Shown piece by piece: positions 24,974-34,082 of a stretch of 64,000 nt of DNA. Positions within the stretch are counted from its first letter, which is position 1. Every line of letters begins with the position of its first letter. Origin of the DNA: Treponema primitia ZAS-2 (GTDB taxonomy: Bacteria > Spirochaetota > Spirochaetia > Treponematales > Breznakiellaceae); assembly GCF_000214375.1 (NCBI RefSeq), contig NC_015578.1, positions 310,001 to 374,000 on the forward strand, read 5' to 3'. The translations under genes and the position numbers were made by a program. The notes under the pieces were generated by a model. The model did not search any database. It was not told the DNA's origin and saw only the letters and a list, made by a program, of their open reading frames with translations.

Positions 24974-26403
24974 AACTGATATTTGAAAAGGGCAAAAAAG
25001 GCCGGGGCTGTTCCATACTCCCCCCATCTGACGTACCGGAAGCCAAGCTTGTTTCTTCCCCGGTCAGAAAAATTCCCGCTAAGCTCCCCAGTTTGGACGA
25101 AAACGAAATTTCCCGGCACTATAGTGCCCTGGCAAAACGGGCCTTTGGGGTGAACGACGGCTTCTATCCCCTGGGCTCTTGTACCATGAAGTACAACCCT
25201 AAGCTCAACGAGGAGATCGCCGGCCTTTCGGGGTTCCGGGATATCCATCCCCTGCAGCCCGCCCATACTGTGCAGGGCTGCCTCAAGCTGCTGGATACCT
25301 GCGCAGCTTATCTGCGGGAAATTACCGGCATGGACGCCATGAACTTCCAGCCCGCAGCCGGAGCCCACGGGGAACTGACCGGGCTGCTTCTCTTCAAGGC
25401 CTACCACCGGAGCCGTTCCGATGTGGCGCGCACTAAAATTATTGTGCCCGATAGCGCTCACGGCACTAACCCTGCCAGCGCCGCCATGGCTGGTTTCCAA
25501 GTGGTGAACATCCCCTCCGGGAAGGACGGCTGCGTTGATCTGGCCGCTCTTAAAGCTGCGGTGGGGCCGGACACAGCGGGGCTCATGCTCACCAATCCTA
25601 ACACTGTGGGCATCTTCGATCCTAACATTCTCGAGATTACTGAGATCGTCCACAAAGCCGGAGGGCTTAATTACTATGACGGCGCCAACCTCAACGCCAT
25701 CATGGGGATAGTCCGGCCCGGGGACATGGGCTTTGACGCGGTGCACCTCAACCTGCACAAATCCTTTTCCACCCCCCACGGTGGCGGTGGACCGGGGTGC
25801 GGCGCGGTGGGCTGTAAAAAGCTACTGGCCCCCTTCCTGCCCCTGTCAGGAACCGGCCTTGACGGCGGTGCAGCAAATCAGCCGCAAAGCATAGGCAGGG
25901 TGCGGGCCTTCTACGGCAACTTCCTGATTGTGGTACGGGCCACCGCCTACCTCCTTACCCTGGGTAAGGAAACTGTGCCCGAAATAGCCCGGAACGCGGT
26001 GCTCAACGCCAACTACCTGATGGAGCTGATCAATAAAAAGTACCCCGCAGCCTATGCCGGGCCCTGTATGCACGAATTTGTAATTTCCCTGGATGAGCTG
26101 AAAAACACTAAGGGTGTTTCCGCCCTGGACTTTGCCAAGGCGCTGCAGGATAGGGGTATGCATCCGCCTACCATATATTTCCCACTGATTGTGCACGAGG
26201 CGTTGATGGTGGAGCCCACAGAAACAGAATCACGGGAAACCCTGGATGCAGCGGCGGAAGCTTTTTTTGCCCTCTTTGCACAAGCGCAAAGTGCGCCGGA
26301 AAGTTTCCACGCAGCTCCACTGTCTACGGTTATCGGCCGCCCGGACGACGTAAAAGCCGCCCGCCAGCCGGTTCTTCGCTTTAACTACACCCAGGCAAGC
26401 TGA
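24970..26403 (+). CDS. gcvPB: Glycine dehydrogenase (decarboxylating) subunit 2
   Basis: C-terminal half of P protein, carrying the PLP lysine in NLHKSFSTPHGGGGPG (residue ~262). Other features: LGSCTMKYNPKLNEE, NFQPAAGAHGELTGLL and DSAHGTNPASAAMAG. GTG start overlapping the gcvPA stop implies translational coupling and equal amounts of both. Length 477 residues is normal. Confidence 0.95.
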   Translation: MKLIFEKGKKGRGCSILPPSDVPEAKLVSSPVRKIPAKLPSLDENEISRHYSALAKRAFGVNDGFYPLGSCTMKYNPKLNEEIAGLSGFRDIHPLQPAHTVQGCLKLLDTCAAYLREITGMDAMNFQPAAGAHGELTGLLLFKAYHRSRSDVARTKIIVPDSAHGTNPASAAMAGFQVVNIPSGKDGCVDLAALKAAVGPDTAGLMLTNPNTVGIFDPNILEITEIVHKAGGLNYYDGANLNAIMGIVRPGDMGFDAVHLNLHKSFSTPHGGGGPGCGAVGCKKLLAPFLPLSGTGLDGGAANQPQSIGRVRAFYGNFLIVVRATAYLLTLGKETVPEIARNAVLNANYLMELINKKYPAAYAGPCMHEFVISLDELKNTKGVSALDFAKALQDRGMHPPTIYFPLIVHEALMVEPTETESRETLDAAAEAFFALFAQAQSAPESFHAAPLSTVIGRPDDVKAARQPVLRFNYTQAS

Positions 26404-26413
26404 AGGGGGGCAT

Positions 26414-27442
26414 ATGGTACGGCAGACCTTTGTTTTTCTCACAGGCAGGACAAATCCTTACCGTAACATAGCCCTTGAAGCTTTGCTGCTGGAAAAGGTT
26501 CCCCAGGAAAGCTGCATCCTGTACCTTTGGCAGAACCGGCGCACGGTGGTCATAGGGCGGAACCAGAACGCCTGGAAAGAATGCCGGGTCCAGGAATTGG
26601 AAGCCTCAGGGGGCTACCTGGCCCGGCGCCTTTCCGGGGGTGGGGCGGTTTTCCACGACTTGGGAAATCTCAACTTTACGTTTCTTGTTCCCCAGGCGGA
26701 ATACAGCCTGGATACCCAGACCGATGTGATCCTCCGGGCCGTTCAAAGGCTCGGAATAAACGCAGTAAAAACCGGCCGCAACGATATTGAGACCGATGGC
26801 CGCAAATTTTCCGGGAACGCCTACTACCGTTCCGGGAAAAACGCCTATCACCACGGCACCCTGCTGGTCAACGCCGACAAGGAAGCTGCGGCCCGTTACC
26901 TTTCGGTGTCCCAGGACAAGATCCGCTCCAAAGGGGTGGAATCGGTTAAGAGCCGTATTGTCAACCTGGCGGAATGTAATCCGGCTATTAGTATTACTGC
27001 GCTCATCGAAAGCCTCCGGGCGGCCTTTGATGAAGTATATGGAATTAAAGCCCGGGAATTGAGGTTGGAGAATATTTTTACGGAATTTTTCGGGGCTGGT
27101 AAAGATCGCTTGGCAGAACTGGAAGCGCAGTTTGCCGATCCCACCTGGAAGTACGGCAAGAACCCGCCCTTTACCTTTGAAACAGCATCGCGTTTTATTT
27201 GGGGAGGGGTAGAGATAGGGCTTGATGTCCATTATAATACCATTCGGGAGGCCCGTATTTTCTCTGACGCCATGGACGGCGATTTTATTCCGGAACTTGC
27301 GGACTTGATGAAAGGAACTCCCTTTAACCGGGAGGCATTAAGCGGCAAAATTGCCGCTGCTTACAAGGATGACCCGCTTCGCCGGGAATATGCTACAGAT
27401 ATTATTAAGCTGATTTTTGATGAATCTGAAAAAATCGGGTAA
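26414..27442 (+). CDS. lplA: Lipoate-protein ligase
   Basis: Activates lipoate with ATP and attaches it to the GcvH lysine. The family motif RRLSGGGAVFHDLGNLNF is at residues ~71-88, followed by GRNDIETDGRKFSGNAYY and a C-terminal accessory domain, so it is the full LplA type (342 residues). It starts ten bases after gcvPB. Its presence in the operon means the organism can use scavenged lipoate for glycine cleavage. Confidence 0.9.
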   Translation: MVRQTFVFLTGRTNPYRNIALEALLLEKVPQESCILYLWQNRRTVVIGRNQNAWKECRVQELEASGGYLARRLSGGGAVFHDLGNLNFTFLVPQAEYSLDTQTDVILRAVQRLGINAVKTGRNDIETDGRKFSGNAYYRSGKNAYHHGTLLVNADKEAAARYLSVSQDKIRSKGVESVKSRIVNLAECNPAISITALIESLRAAFDEVYGIKARELRLENIFTEFFGAGKDRLAELEAQFADPTWKYGKNPPFTFETASRFIWGGVEIGLDVHYNTIREARIFSDAMDGDFIPELADLMKGTPFNREALSGKIAAAYKDDPLRREYATDIIKLIFDESEKIG

Positions 27443-27464
27443 TTAGAAGAACAGGAACGTGTAA

Positions 27465-28970
27465 ATGGAAAAATTTGATCTGATTATAATCGGCACCGGC
27501 CCTGCGGGGGCCGGTGCGGCTTTTAAGGCCCGTTCACTGGGCCTCAGCGTGTGCCTGGTTGAAAAGGGCGATACCGGCGGGACCTGCCTTAATCGGGGCT
27601 GTATCCCCACAAAAACCCTGCTTCATGCGGCAGATCTGATCCGGGAAGAGCGGGAAGGTGAACGCTACGGTGTTTTTGCCGGGGACATACGGTTTGATTT
27701 TGGGAAACTTATCGAATGGAAAAACACTGTGGTAGATTCACTGCGAAAGAATCAGAGCGTGGCCTTGGTAAAAGCCGGGGTGATTATGGAAACCGGGACG
27801 GCCCGGGTCGAAGGGCCGGGAAAGGTTTCTGTTACCGGCGAAGACGGCGTAAAGAGCCTTGAAGCGGCGGCTATTTTGGTTGCGGCGGGGACTGCTCCGG
27901 CGATGGTTCCCATTCCGGGGCACGAACTGCCCGGGGTGTGCACCAGCGATGCCTTCCTCACCGGAGAGGGGCTTTTCCCCAAGCGGCTGGCTATCATAGG
28001 CGGCGGTGTTATCGGCGTGGAATTCGCAGCGGCTTACAACGCCTTTGGGAGCGAGGTTACCATTATTGAAGCCCTGCCCTCTCTGCTGGCCAACATGGAC
28101 CGGGAGATAGGGCAGACCCTGGCCCTTCAGTTTAAAAAGAGGGGCGTCGGGATTCATACCGGGGTCCGGGTTGAAAAAATCGAGCAGGGGAAAGGACAGC
28201 CGGGAGAGTTGGCAGTGATAGTGTCCAGGGAAGGCGGGGAAAATACCGTTGTGAGCGCAGATATTGTGCTTTTGGCAGCGGGCCGGAAACCGGACGTCGC
28301 TTCCCTTTTTGCAGCTGACAGTATTCCTGCGCTTAGTCCGAGAGGCTTTATACAGGCCGATGCAACCATGAAAAGTTCCATTTCCGGTGTTTATGTTGCA
28401 GGAGACCTTTCGGGCGGTATCCAGCTCGCCCACGCGGCGGCGGCGGAAGGGGAGTATGCGGCGGCTTGTATCGCCGAGGCGCTGGAGGGCGGCGACAGGG
28501 CGAATGGCGGGAAAGATAGCGGCGGCAGTGTAGGCAGCGGGAAAGATGGCGGCGGGAAAGCCAGCAGCGGGAAGGATACTGGTAATAAAGAGGCCGGCCG
28601 GGCAAGGGTAATCCCCGCCTGCGTGTATACGGTTCCCGAAATTGCCTGTGCGGGACTTAGCGCCGCTGAGGCAAAGGACCGGGGTATTCCGGCGGTCACC
28701 GGGAAGGGTGTGTTCGGCGCCAATGGCAGGGCGTTTCTGGAAAACCAGGAGCGGGGCTTCATCAAGCTGGTATTCCATGCCGAAACCCAGGCCCTCATTG
28801 GGGCGCAGTTTTTGTGTAACCATGCTACCGAAATAATTCCCTGGGCAGTCCAGTGTATAGAGGACGGCCTGGGGCTAGAGCAAATACGACGGATCGTATT
28901 TCCCCATCCTTCCTACGGCGAAACCATAGCCCAGGCGGTGAACGATGCGGTGACCCGGGGAGGTCTGTAA
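27465..28970 (+). CDS. lpdA: Dihydrolipoyl dehydrogenase (L protein) with insertion
   Basis: Flavoenzyme that reoxidises the dihydrolipoyl arm of GcvH and passes electrons to NAD+. FAD motif GTGPAGAGAAFKA, redox disulfide GGTCLNRGCIPTK (residues ~38-50), NAD motif GGGVIGVEFAAAYNAFG and the C-terminal FLCNHATEIIPW and HPSYGET with the catalytic His are all present. A Gly/Lys/Ser-rich stretch of ~38 residues (28488-28602) interrupts the protein just after VYVAGDLSGGIQLAHAA and before ACVYTVPEIA; ordinary homologues have only a few residues there. Total length 501 versus about 460. Last of the gcv genes, 22 bases after lplA. Confidence 0.93.
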   Translation: MEKFDLIIIGTGPAGAGAAFKARSLGLSVCLVEKGDTGGTCLNRGCIPTKTLLHAADLIREEREGERYGVFAGDIRFDFGKLIEWKNTVVDSLRKNQSVALVKAGVIMETGTARVEGPGKVSVTGEDGVKSLEAAAILVAAGTAPAMVPIPGHELPGVCTSDAFLTGEGLFPKRLAIIGGGVIGVEFAAAYNAFGSEVTIIEALPSLLANMDREIGQTLALQFKKRGVGIHTGVRVEKIEQGKGQPGELAVIVSREGGENTVVSADIVLLAAGRKPDVASLFAADSIPALSPRGFIQADATMKSSISGVYVAGDLSGGIQLAHAAAAEGEYAAACIAEALEGGDRANGGKDSGGSVGSGKDGGGKASSGKDTGNKEAGRARVIPACVYTVPEIACAGLSAAEAKDRGIPAVTGKGVFGANGRAFLENQERGFIKLVFHAETQALIGAQFLCNHATEIIPWAVQCIEDGLGLEQIRRIVFPHPSYGETIAQAVNDAVTRGGL

Positions 28971-29033
28971 CAGAGATAATGAATCCCGGATTATGCTGAA
29001 CCGGGGTCATAATATTTTTCAAGGAGGCTTATT

Positions 29034-29756
29034 ATGGACAGGTATTTAGATGTGGCGAATTCACCGGTTATGTTTCTGATTGTACTCATACCGGTTGTTT
29101 TTGTACTGGCCCAGGCTCTTGTTTATATCCATTTGGGTGCAAAACGGATACAGGAACTTGGTATGGAGAAAGGCACTGTGCGCAAGGTTATTGTCAATAG
29201 TGCTATCTTTTCTGTTGTTCCGTCCCTGCCTATTGTCATAACCCTTGCCGCATTGATACTGGTGCTGGGGAAATATGTGCCCTGGCTCAGGCTTTCGGTT
29301 ATCGGTTCGGCAATGTATGAAAGTATGTGTGCGGATATGACTATCAAAGCCTACGGTTATACCGGCCTTGGTGACACCAGCATCAGTACCACGGTGTTTG
29401 CCAGTGTTGTGTGGGTCATGTGCGGCGCTGCCGTTGTATGGCCTCTGACCAATGTTATCGGTCTGCGCTTTTATGACAAACGTATAAAGGCCCTTCAAAA
29501 GACCAGCGAATTTATTCGTCCCGCCACCACGGCGATGTTTATCGGCCTTATGGCGATTATGGGGGTGCCCCGTTTCTTAAATTACAAAAGCCCCGCCGGT
29601 CGGCTCGGCATTGTTGTGTGTAGTGTTTCAGCTATAGCTGTGCTGCTTATTGAATACATCGCAAAAAAACTGAAGGTCAAAACATTGTCTGATTTTGCCT
29701 TTCCCCTCGCAATGGTACTGGGCATGGTCGCGGCTGTAATAGCCGGTAACGCATAA
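29034..29756 (+). CDS. DUF5058-like membrane protein
   Basis: A 240-residue polytopic membrane protein with about six hydrophobic segments (FLIVLIPVVFVLAQALVYI near the N-terminus; VFASVVWVMCGAAVVWPLT in the middle; FAFPLAMVLGMVAAVIAG at the end). I recall this pattern as DUF5058, a family of unknown function. GGAGGCTTATT precedes the ATG. It begins a tight three-gene set with another membrane protein and an M20 amidohydrolase, which together look like an uptake-and-hydrolysis system. Substrate unknown. Confidence 0.7.
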   Translation: MDRYLDVANSPVMFLIVLIPVVFVLAQALVYIHLGAKRIQELGMEKGTVRKVIVNSAIFSVVPSLPIVITLAALILVLGKYVPWLRLSVIGSAMYESMCADMTIKAYGYTGLGDTSISTTVFASVVWVMCGAAVVWPLTNVIGLRFYDKRIKALQKTSEFIRPATTAMFIGLMAIMGVPRFLNYKSPAGRLGIVVCSVSAIAVLLIEYIAKKLKVKTLSDFAFPLAMVLGMVAAVIAGNA

Positions 29757-29770
29757 ACAAGGAGTGTGAC

Positions 29771-30451
29771 ATGAAAAGTTCAGAAATCTTTACCACCTAT
29801 GATAAGAACGTACATCGGTTCGGCATAATTTCCACGATTATTATTATTCTAACCTTTGTGGCGGTTCCCCTTGGCATACAGATAGCCTTTGGGGTGAGCA
29901 TCGACGTCCAGAAGATGCTTATTACCCTGCTTGCGGCGCTTGCGGTGTTCGGCCCCATTGCGGTTTGCGAATTTGTCTCCTATGCGCCCATCATCGGCGC
30001 CGGCGGTCAGTACCTTGATTTTATCACAGGCAACATGATGAACATGAAGGTGCCTGCCGCAAAAAACGCGCAGAAAATCTGTAATATTGATGCGGGAACC
30101 CCCGAAGCCGATGCGGTCGCAACCATTGCGATTGGGGTTTCATCAATCGTAACAACCGTGATATTGTTTATAGGAATGTTGCTTATCGGACAGATCGCCC
30201 CATTCCTGCAGAAGCCGGCATTCAAGCCCGCTTTTGATAATATCATGCCCGCCATTTTTGCTCCTTTGGCCATACCGGCCATTGTGAAAAGTTTTAAGAT
30301 CGCTTCAGCGCCGGTTATCCTGACCATTGCTGGCACTCTCATTTTCGGGTATGCGGCTGTTGCCGCAAAACAGAGTTATCTACTCCCGGTGGCCCTTGTT
30401 CTGTCGGTCCTCTGGGCTTACTTCCTGTATAAGCGCGGGGCAATCAAATGA
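29771..30451 (+). CDS. Polytopic membrane protein, partner of the DUF5058-like protein
   Basis: A 226-residue protein with about six hydrophobic segments (GIISTIIIILTFVAVPLGI; MLITLLAALAVFGPIAV; IVTTVILFIGMLLIGQIAPF; LPVALVLSVLWAYFLY) and a conserved-looking loop YAPIIGAGGQYLDFITGN that could line a substrate site. I do not recognise the family. It starts 14 bases after the DUF5058-like gene and its stop overlaps the amidohydrolase start, so it should function with them, most simply as the second half of a transporter. Confidence 0.65.
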   Translation: MKSSEIFTTYDKNVHRFGIISTIIIILTFVAVPLGIQIAFGVSIDVQKMLITLLAALAVFGPIAVCEFVSYAPIIGAGGQYLDFITGNMMNMKVPAAKNAQKICNIDAGTPEADAVATIAIGVSSIVTTVILFIGMLLIGQIAPFLQKPAFKPAFDNIMPAIFAPLAIPAIVKSFKIASAPVILTIAGTLIFGYAAVAAKQSYLLPVALVLSVLWAYFLYKRGAIK

Positions 30452-31800
30452 ACGAAACCATTAAAAAGTGGTTTGATTCCCATGCGGCGGATGTGATAAA
30501 GCTTTCGGACAGTTTATGGGATCATCCTGAAACAGCCATGAATGAACAGCATAGCTGTGCGGAAACTACGGAGTTTATGCGCAGCCAGGGCTTCACAGTA
30601 AAGGCTTTTAACCTGCTTAGCGGGAAGCCGGAGGAAGCAAACTGTTTAATCGCAACCTATGGGAGCGGGAAACCGGTAATCGGCATCCTGGGCGAATTTG
30701 ACGCCCTTCCCAACCTTGGCCAGGACAGGGTAACAACCCGCACTCCCAAGGAAAGCCCCGGTCACGGCTGCGGGCATAACCTTATGGCCTCAGGGTGCGC
30801 GGGTGCAGCATCGGCGTTGAAACTTGCTATGGAAACAGAAAAACTGTCCGGTACCCTGATTTACTACGGCTGTCCGGCGGAAGAAACCCTGGAGGGCAAG
30901 GTACATATGTCCAAACAGGGTCTGTTTGACAAACTGGATATCTGTCTTGCCTGGCACCCCGGCCCCGTTGCTCTGAGTGTTCTTGAAAACAGTATGCAGT
31001 CAAGCACGGCTCTGAAATTCAACTTCCGTGGGAAAACCGCCCATGCCGCCGTAAACCCGGATCAGGGCAGAAGCGCCCTGGACGCAGCGGAACTGATGAA
31101 CGTTGGTATACAGTATCTACGGGAGCATGTCAGCTCCGATGTGCGTATACACTATATCTACACCCATGGCGGGGTTGCTCCGAACGTAGTGCCTGATTAT
31201 GCCCAGCTTTACTACTATGTACGCGCCCAAAGCCGTTCTATGAACGACGAGGTGCTAAAGCGGGTAATTGATGTTTCCGAAGGGGCCGCCAAGATGACCG
31301 GCACCAGCACGGATTATGAACTTCTGGCGGGCTGCTATGATGTTTTTATCAACCACCGGCTGAACAAGCTCTGTCAGGAAGCGCTTCTGAAAATTCCACC
31401 CATAGAATATTCAGACGAGAATAAAAAGTTTGCCGCCGAAGTCTACCGAAACGCCACGGGTAAGGAACCTGTAACGGAACTGCTTGATACCGCAGTTCCC
31501 CCGCTGACAGGGATTGTAAGGCCCATGACTGGTTCTAGTGATGTGGGGGATGTGACGCACATTCTGCCGACCACCCAGTTTATGGGCGCCGGTATGATTG
31601 GGGGCCTGCCCTTCCACCATTGGGCGGTTACCGCCTGTACCGGCACTGAAATCGGCCATAAGGCTGAATTGCAGGCGGGAAAGGCATTGGCCCAGGCCGG
31701 GTATGACGCATTTAAGAACCCTGCGGCCATTGAAGAGGCATGGGAAGAATTCCGCAATGCCAGAAAAGCTATGGACGCGTATAAACCGGTCCTGCCCTGA
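30448..31800 (+). CDS. M20 amidohydrolase, AbgB-like
   Basis: A 450-residue metallo-amidohydrolase of peptidase family M20D, closest in pattern to p-aminobenzoyl-glutamate hydrolase subunit B. The metal-binding segments are GILGEFDALPN, GHGCGHNLMASG, CPAEETLEGKV and near the C-terminus MTGSSDVGDVTHILP and HHWAVTACTGTEIGHKA. It should cleave an amide bond in a small N-acyl or p-aminobenzoyl amino acid. The start overlaps the stop of the membrane gene (ATGA). The neighbours suggest the substrate is imported first. A strong terminator follows. Confidence 0.88.
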   Translation: MNETIKKWFDSHAADVIKLSDSLWDHPETAMNEQHSCAETTEFMRSQGFTVKAFNLLSGKPEEANCLIATYGSGKPVIGILGEFDALPNLGQDRVTTRTPKESPGHGCGHNLMASGCAGAASALKLAMETEKLSGTLIYYGCPAEETLEGKVHMSKQGLFDKLDICLAWHPGPVALSVLENSMQSSTALKFNFRGKTAHAAVNPDQGRSALDAAELMNVGIQYLREHVSSDVRIHYIYTHGGVAPNVVPDYAQLYYYVRAQSRSMNDEVLKRVIDVSEGAAKMTGTSTDYELLAGCYDVFINHRLNKLCQEALLKIPPIEYSDENKKFAAEVYRNATGKEPVTELLDTAVPPLTGIVRPMTGSSDVGDVTHILPTTQFMGAGMIGGLPFHHWAVTACTGTEIGHKAELQAGKALAQAGYDAFKNPAAIEEAWEEFRNARKAMDAYKPVLP

Positions 31801-31808
31801 TTTTTGTT

Positions 31809-31846
31809 AAGGGAAGTAATTCGAAAGATTACTTCCCTTGTTTTTT
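31809..31846 (+). terminator. Intrinsic terminator after the amidohydrolase operon
   Basis: AAGGGAAGTAAT (31809-31820) and ATTACTTCCCTT (31828-31839) pair perfectly over a 7-base loop, followed by G and six T residues. Confidence 0.93.
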
Positions 31847-31901
31847 AAATATAAAATCGTCAAAATTTGTGTGAATCCATACTTTATCTGAAAAAGGAAT
31901 T

Positions 31902-32807
31902 ATGAGGCAAATTTTAATAAACTTAATTCCATTATTTATCGGAATTTCTCTAGCCATTTCTATGGGTTTAACCAGATGGGCCGGTTTTTTCTTTGTGTTT
32001 ATACCCATTGGATTAAGTATATCAATAGGATTATTCATAGATTCAAATAATAAAATAAAAAATAAAGGACTCGGAAGAAAAATTGGTCTTTCATTAGTTG
32101 CATTGGATTTATTGATATTTCTTGGAATAATGCAACATGAAAATTTACAGATAGAAGAGACAGTGTTTTATTTTGCATATTTTATAAACACCGGATTATT
32201 TACAAGGGTTTTAGTACATTATGCTATTGCAAAAGTATTTGGCCCATTGATTTGGGGTAGGGGTTATTGTGGCTGGGGTTGTTATACAGCCGCGTTGCTC
32301 GAATGGTTACCAATAAAAGAGAATAAAACTATACCTAAAAAATATACATACATAAGGATAGTTGTTTTAATATTGTCATTATTAATCCCATTTATTTTCA
32401 TAAAAAATGGTTATGATTATGTTAATAGGCATATTTTTTCTCCACTTTCTTCATCAGAATCATTACCATTTCAACCGTATAAAGTAGATCAATTTATATG
32501 GTTTCTTGCAGGAAATATAGTGTATTATATTATTGGAATAATGCTTGCAATAATATTTAAGAAAAAACGTGCATTTTGTAAAATTTGGTGTCCTGTTGCT
32601 TTGGTAATGAAACTTCAATCACGTATTTCGTTAATTAAAATAGCTCCAAGTGGAAATAAGTGTATAGAATGTGGAAACTGTAATGAAAAATGCCCAATGG
32701 ACATTGATGTAAGAAATTATATTAAAAACGGGAAAAAAATTTTATCTTCAGAATGTATTTTGTGTGGTACTTGTGTAAATATCTGTCCTGCAAAAGCTAT
32801 TAAATAA
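31902..32807 (+). CDS. Membrane 4Fe-4S protein, NapH/YccM-like
   Basis: A 301-residue protein with several transmembrane segments (LIPLFIGISLAISMGL, FFFVFIPIGLSISIGLF, IVVLILSLLIPFIFI, IVYYIIGIMLAIIF), a CGWGCYTA and CKIWCPVAL pair of cysteine motifs facing the membrane, and two C-terminal 4Fe-4S motifs (CIECGNCNEKCP and CILCGTCVNICP). Such proteins pass electrons between quinol or cytoplasm and a redox partner. The gene is strikingly A+T-rich against both neighbours, so recent transfer is likely. No partner genes lie beside it. A short AAGGA precedes the ATG. Confidence 0.85.
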   Translation: MRQILINLIPLFIGISLAISMGLTRWAGFFFVFIPIGLSISIGLFIDSNNKIKNKGLGRKIGLSLVALDLLIFLGIMQHENLQIEETVFYFAYFINTGLFTRVLVHYAIAKVFGPLIWGRGYCGWGCYTAALLEWLPIKENKTIPKKYTYIRIVVLILSLLIPFIFIKNGYDYVNRHIFSPLSSSESLPFQPYKVDQFIWFLAGNIVYYIIGIMLAIIFKKKRAFCKIWCPVALVMKLQSRISLIKIAPSGNKCIECGNCNEKCPMDIDVRNYIKNGKKILSSECILCGTCVNICPAKAIK

Positions 32808-32942
32808 TAAACACGTTTACTGTATGTGCCCTGCTATCCGCATCGGAATACAATTTTGGATTGGTTAAAAATAGTACTTGAAAAGTATTGAAAAAAATAT
32901 AAGGACATCGGCATTACGCCGTGGTCTCCATTTCTATTTCTA

Positions 32943-34082
32943 TCAGGGCTTAAACCCTTCCCGTATCGCCCTGGAGAGGGTGTATTTCAAAAAATTGCTT
33001 TCCTTTTTCAGTTTGGAAATTTCAATCTGCTGGGTCTTTACGGTTTCTATCAGGTCCCCTTGGCTCAGGGCGCCTGAGTGCATCAGCTCTTCCACGTACT
33101 CCATCTTGTTTTCAAAGTCCGTCTCCGCTTCCACGGCAGCTTCCTGGAAGGTATCGTTGATCTCCTCGTCGGTCAGGGTAAAGTTGTCCTCGTCTGACTG
33201 GAGTATCTTGTCGGCGATGCGGAAGATGGCCTGGGATAGCACCGACTGGGGTTTGTAGATGGTGATGGGCAGCCGGGCGGCCAGGCTGGTGTCCTGAAGG
33301 GCATCCCGGTATATGATCCCCAGGTGCTCGATTTTCAGGTCCAGGTATACTTCGCAGGAGCGCCGTATCTTGGCCGCCACATCCGCGTCCTTGGGGTCCT
33401 GGACCATGTTCATGATAAGCCGGGGGTGGATGCGATCCACGTTGGTTTTGAATTTGTTATAGGACTTTGTATCGATCTTCTTAATATCCTGGAGCATCTT
33501 GGGCAGGTAGAGCCGCTGGAGCCCTGAGCCTTCCTTGCGCAGTTTTTCCAGGTAGTTGTAGGCCTTGGTGTCCTTGAGAAAGGCGGTGTACATGAGCCGG
33601 AATATGGTGTTCTTGAGGAACACGTAGGCGTTTAGGGTTGCGGTAACCGTTGGGGCAGAGACGATGATGCCCTGGCCTGAAAGGAGGAAAAATTCCAGGA
33701 TGGACTGGTGGGTGCCGGCTCCCAGGTCGAGGATCAGGATATCTGCGTCCAGGGCCAGGAGCCGCTTGACCAGGGCCTTGCGCTGGGAGGGCTTGAGGTT
33801 GGCGGTGCCGGGAATCTCCGTGTCCCCGGGGATGAACCTGAGGTTGGGGATATCCGTGTCCGCCACTACCTTGGAAAAATCAGAACGGGTATCGCTGAGG
33901 AAAGTCCCGATGCCCAGCTGGGGGGCCTGGTGGCCGATGACCAGGTGCAGGTTCGACGCCCCCAGGTCCAGGTCCGCCAGGATCACCCGCTTGCCCGCCT
34001 GGGCAAAGGCTACTGCCAGGTTCGCCGCCACCATGGATTTGCCCACCCCGCCTTTGCCGCTTGCTATGGGGATTATTCGCAT
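32943..34082 (-). CDS. MinD/ParA-like ATPase
   Basis: A 379-residue P-loop ATPase with the deviant Walker A motif GKGGVGKS (residue ~9), an A' motif LADLDLGASN and the Walker B-type DADILILDLGAG. The MinD/FlhG group positions protein complexes at membrane or pole. The C-terminal ~110 residues (after residue ~270) are helical and acidic, not typical of MinD, so it may be a spirochaete-specific member. It follows, with ten bases overlap, the small membrane protein gene at 34073-34624. Confidence 0.85.
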   Translation of the reverse strand: MRIIPIASGKGGVGKSMVAANLAVAFAQAGKRVILADLDLGASNLHLVIGHQAPQLGIGTFLSDTRSDFSKVVADTDIPNLRFIPGDTEIPGTANLKPSQRKALVKRLLALDADILILDLGAGTHQSILEFFLLSGQGIIVSAPTVTATLNAYVFLKNTIFRLMYTAFLKDTKAYNYLEKLRKEGSGLQRLYLPKMLQDIKKIDTKSYNKFKTNVDRIHPRLIMNMVQDPKDADVAAKIRRSCEVYLDLKIEHLGIIYRDALQDTSLAARLPITIYKPQSVLSQAIFRIADKILQSDEDNFTLTDEEINDTFQEAAVEAETDFENKMEYVEELMHSGALSQGDLIETVKTQQIEISKLKKESNFLKYTLSRAIREGFKP

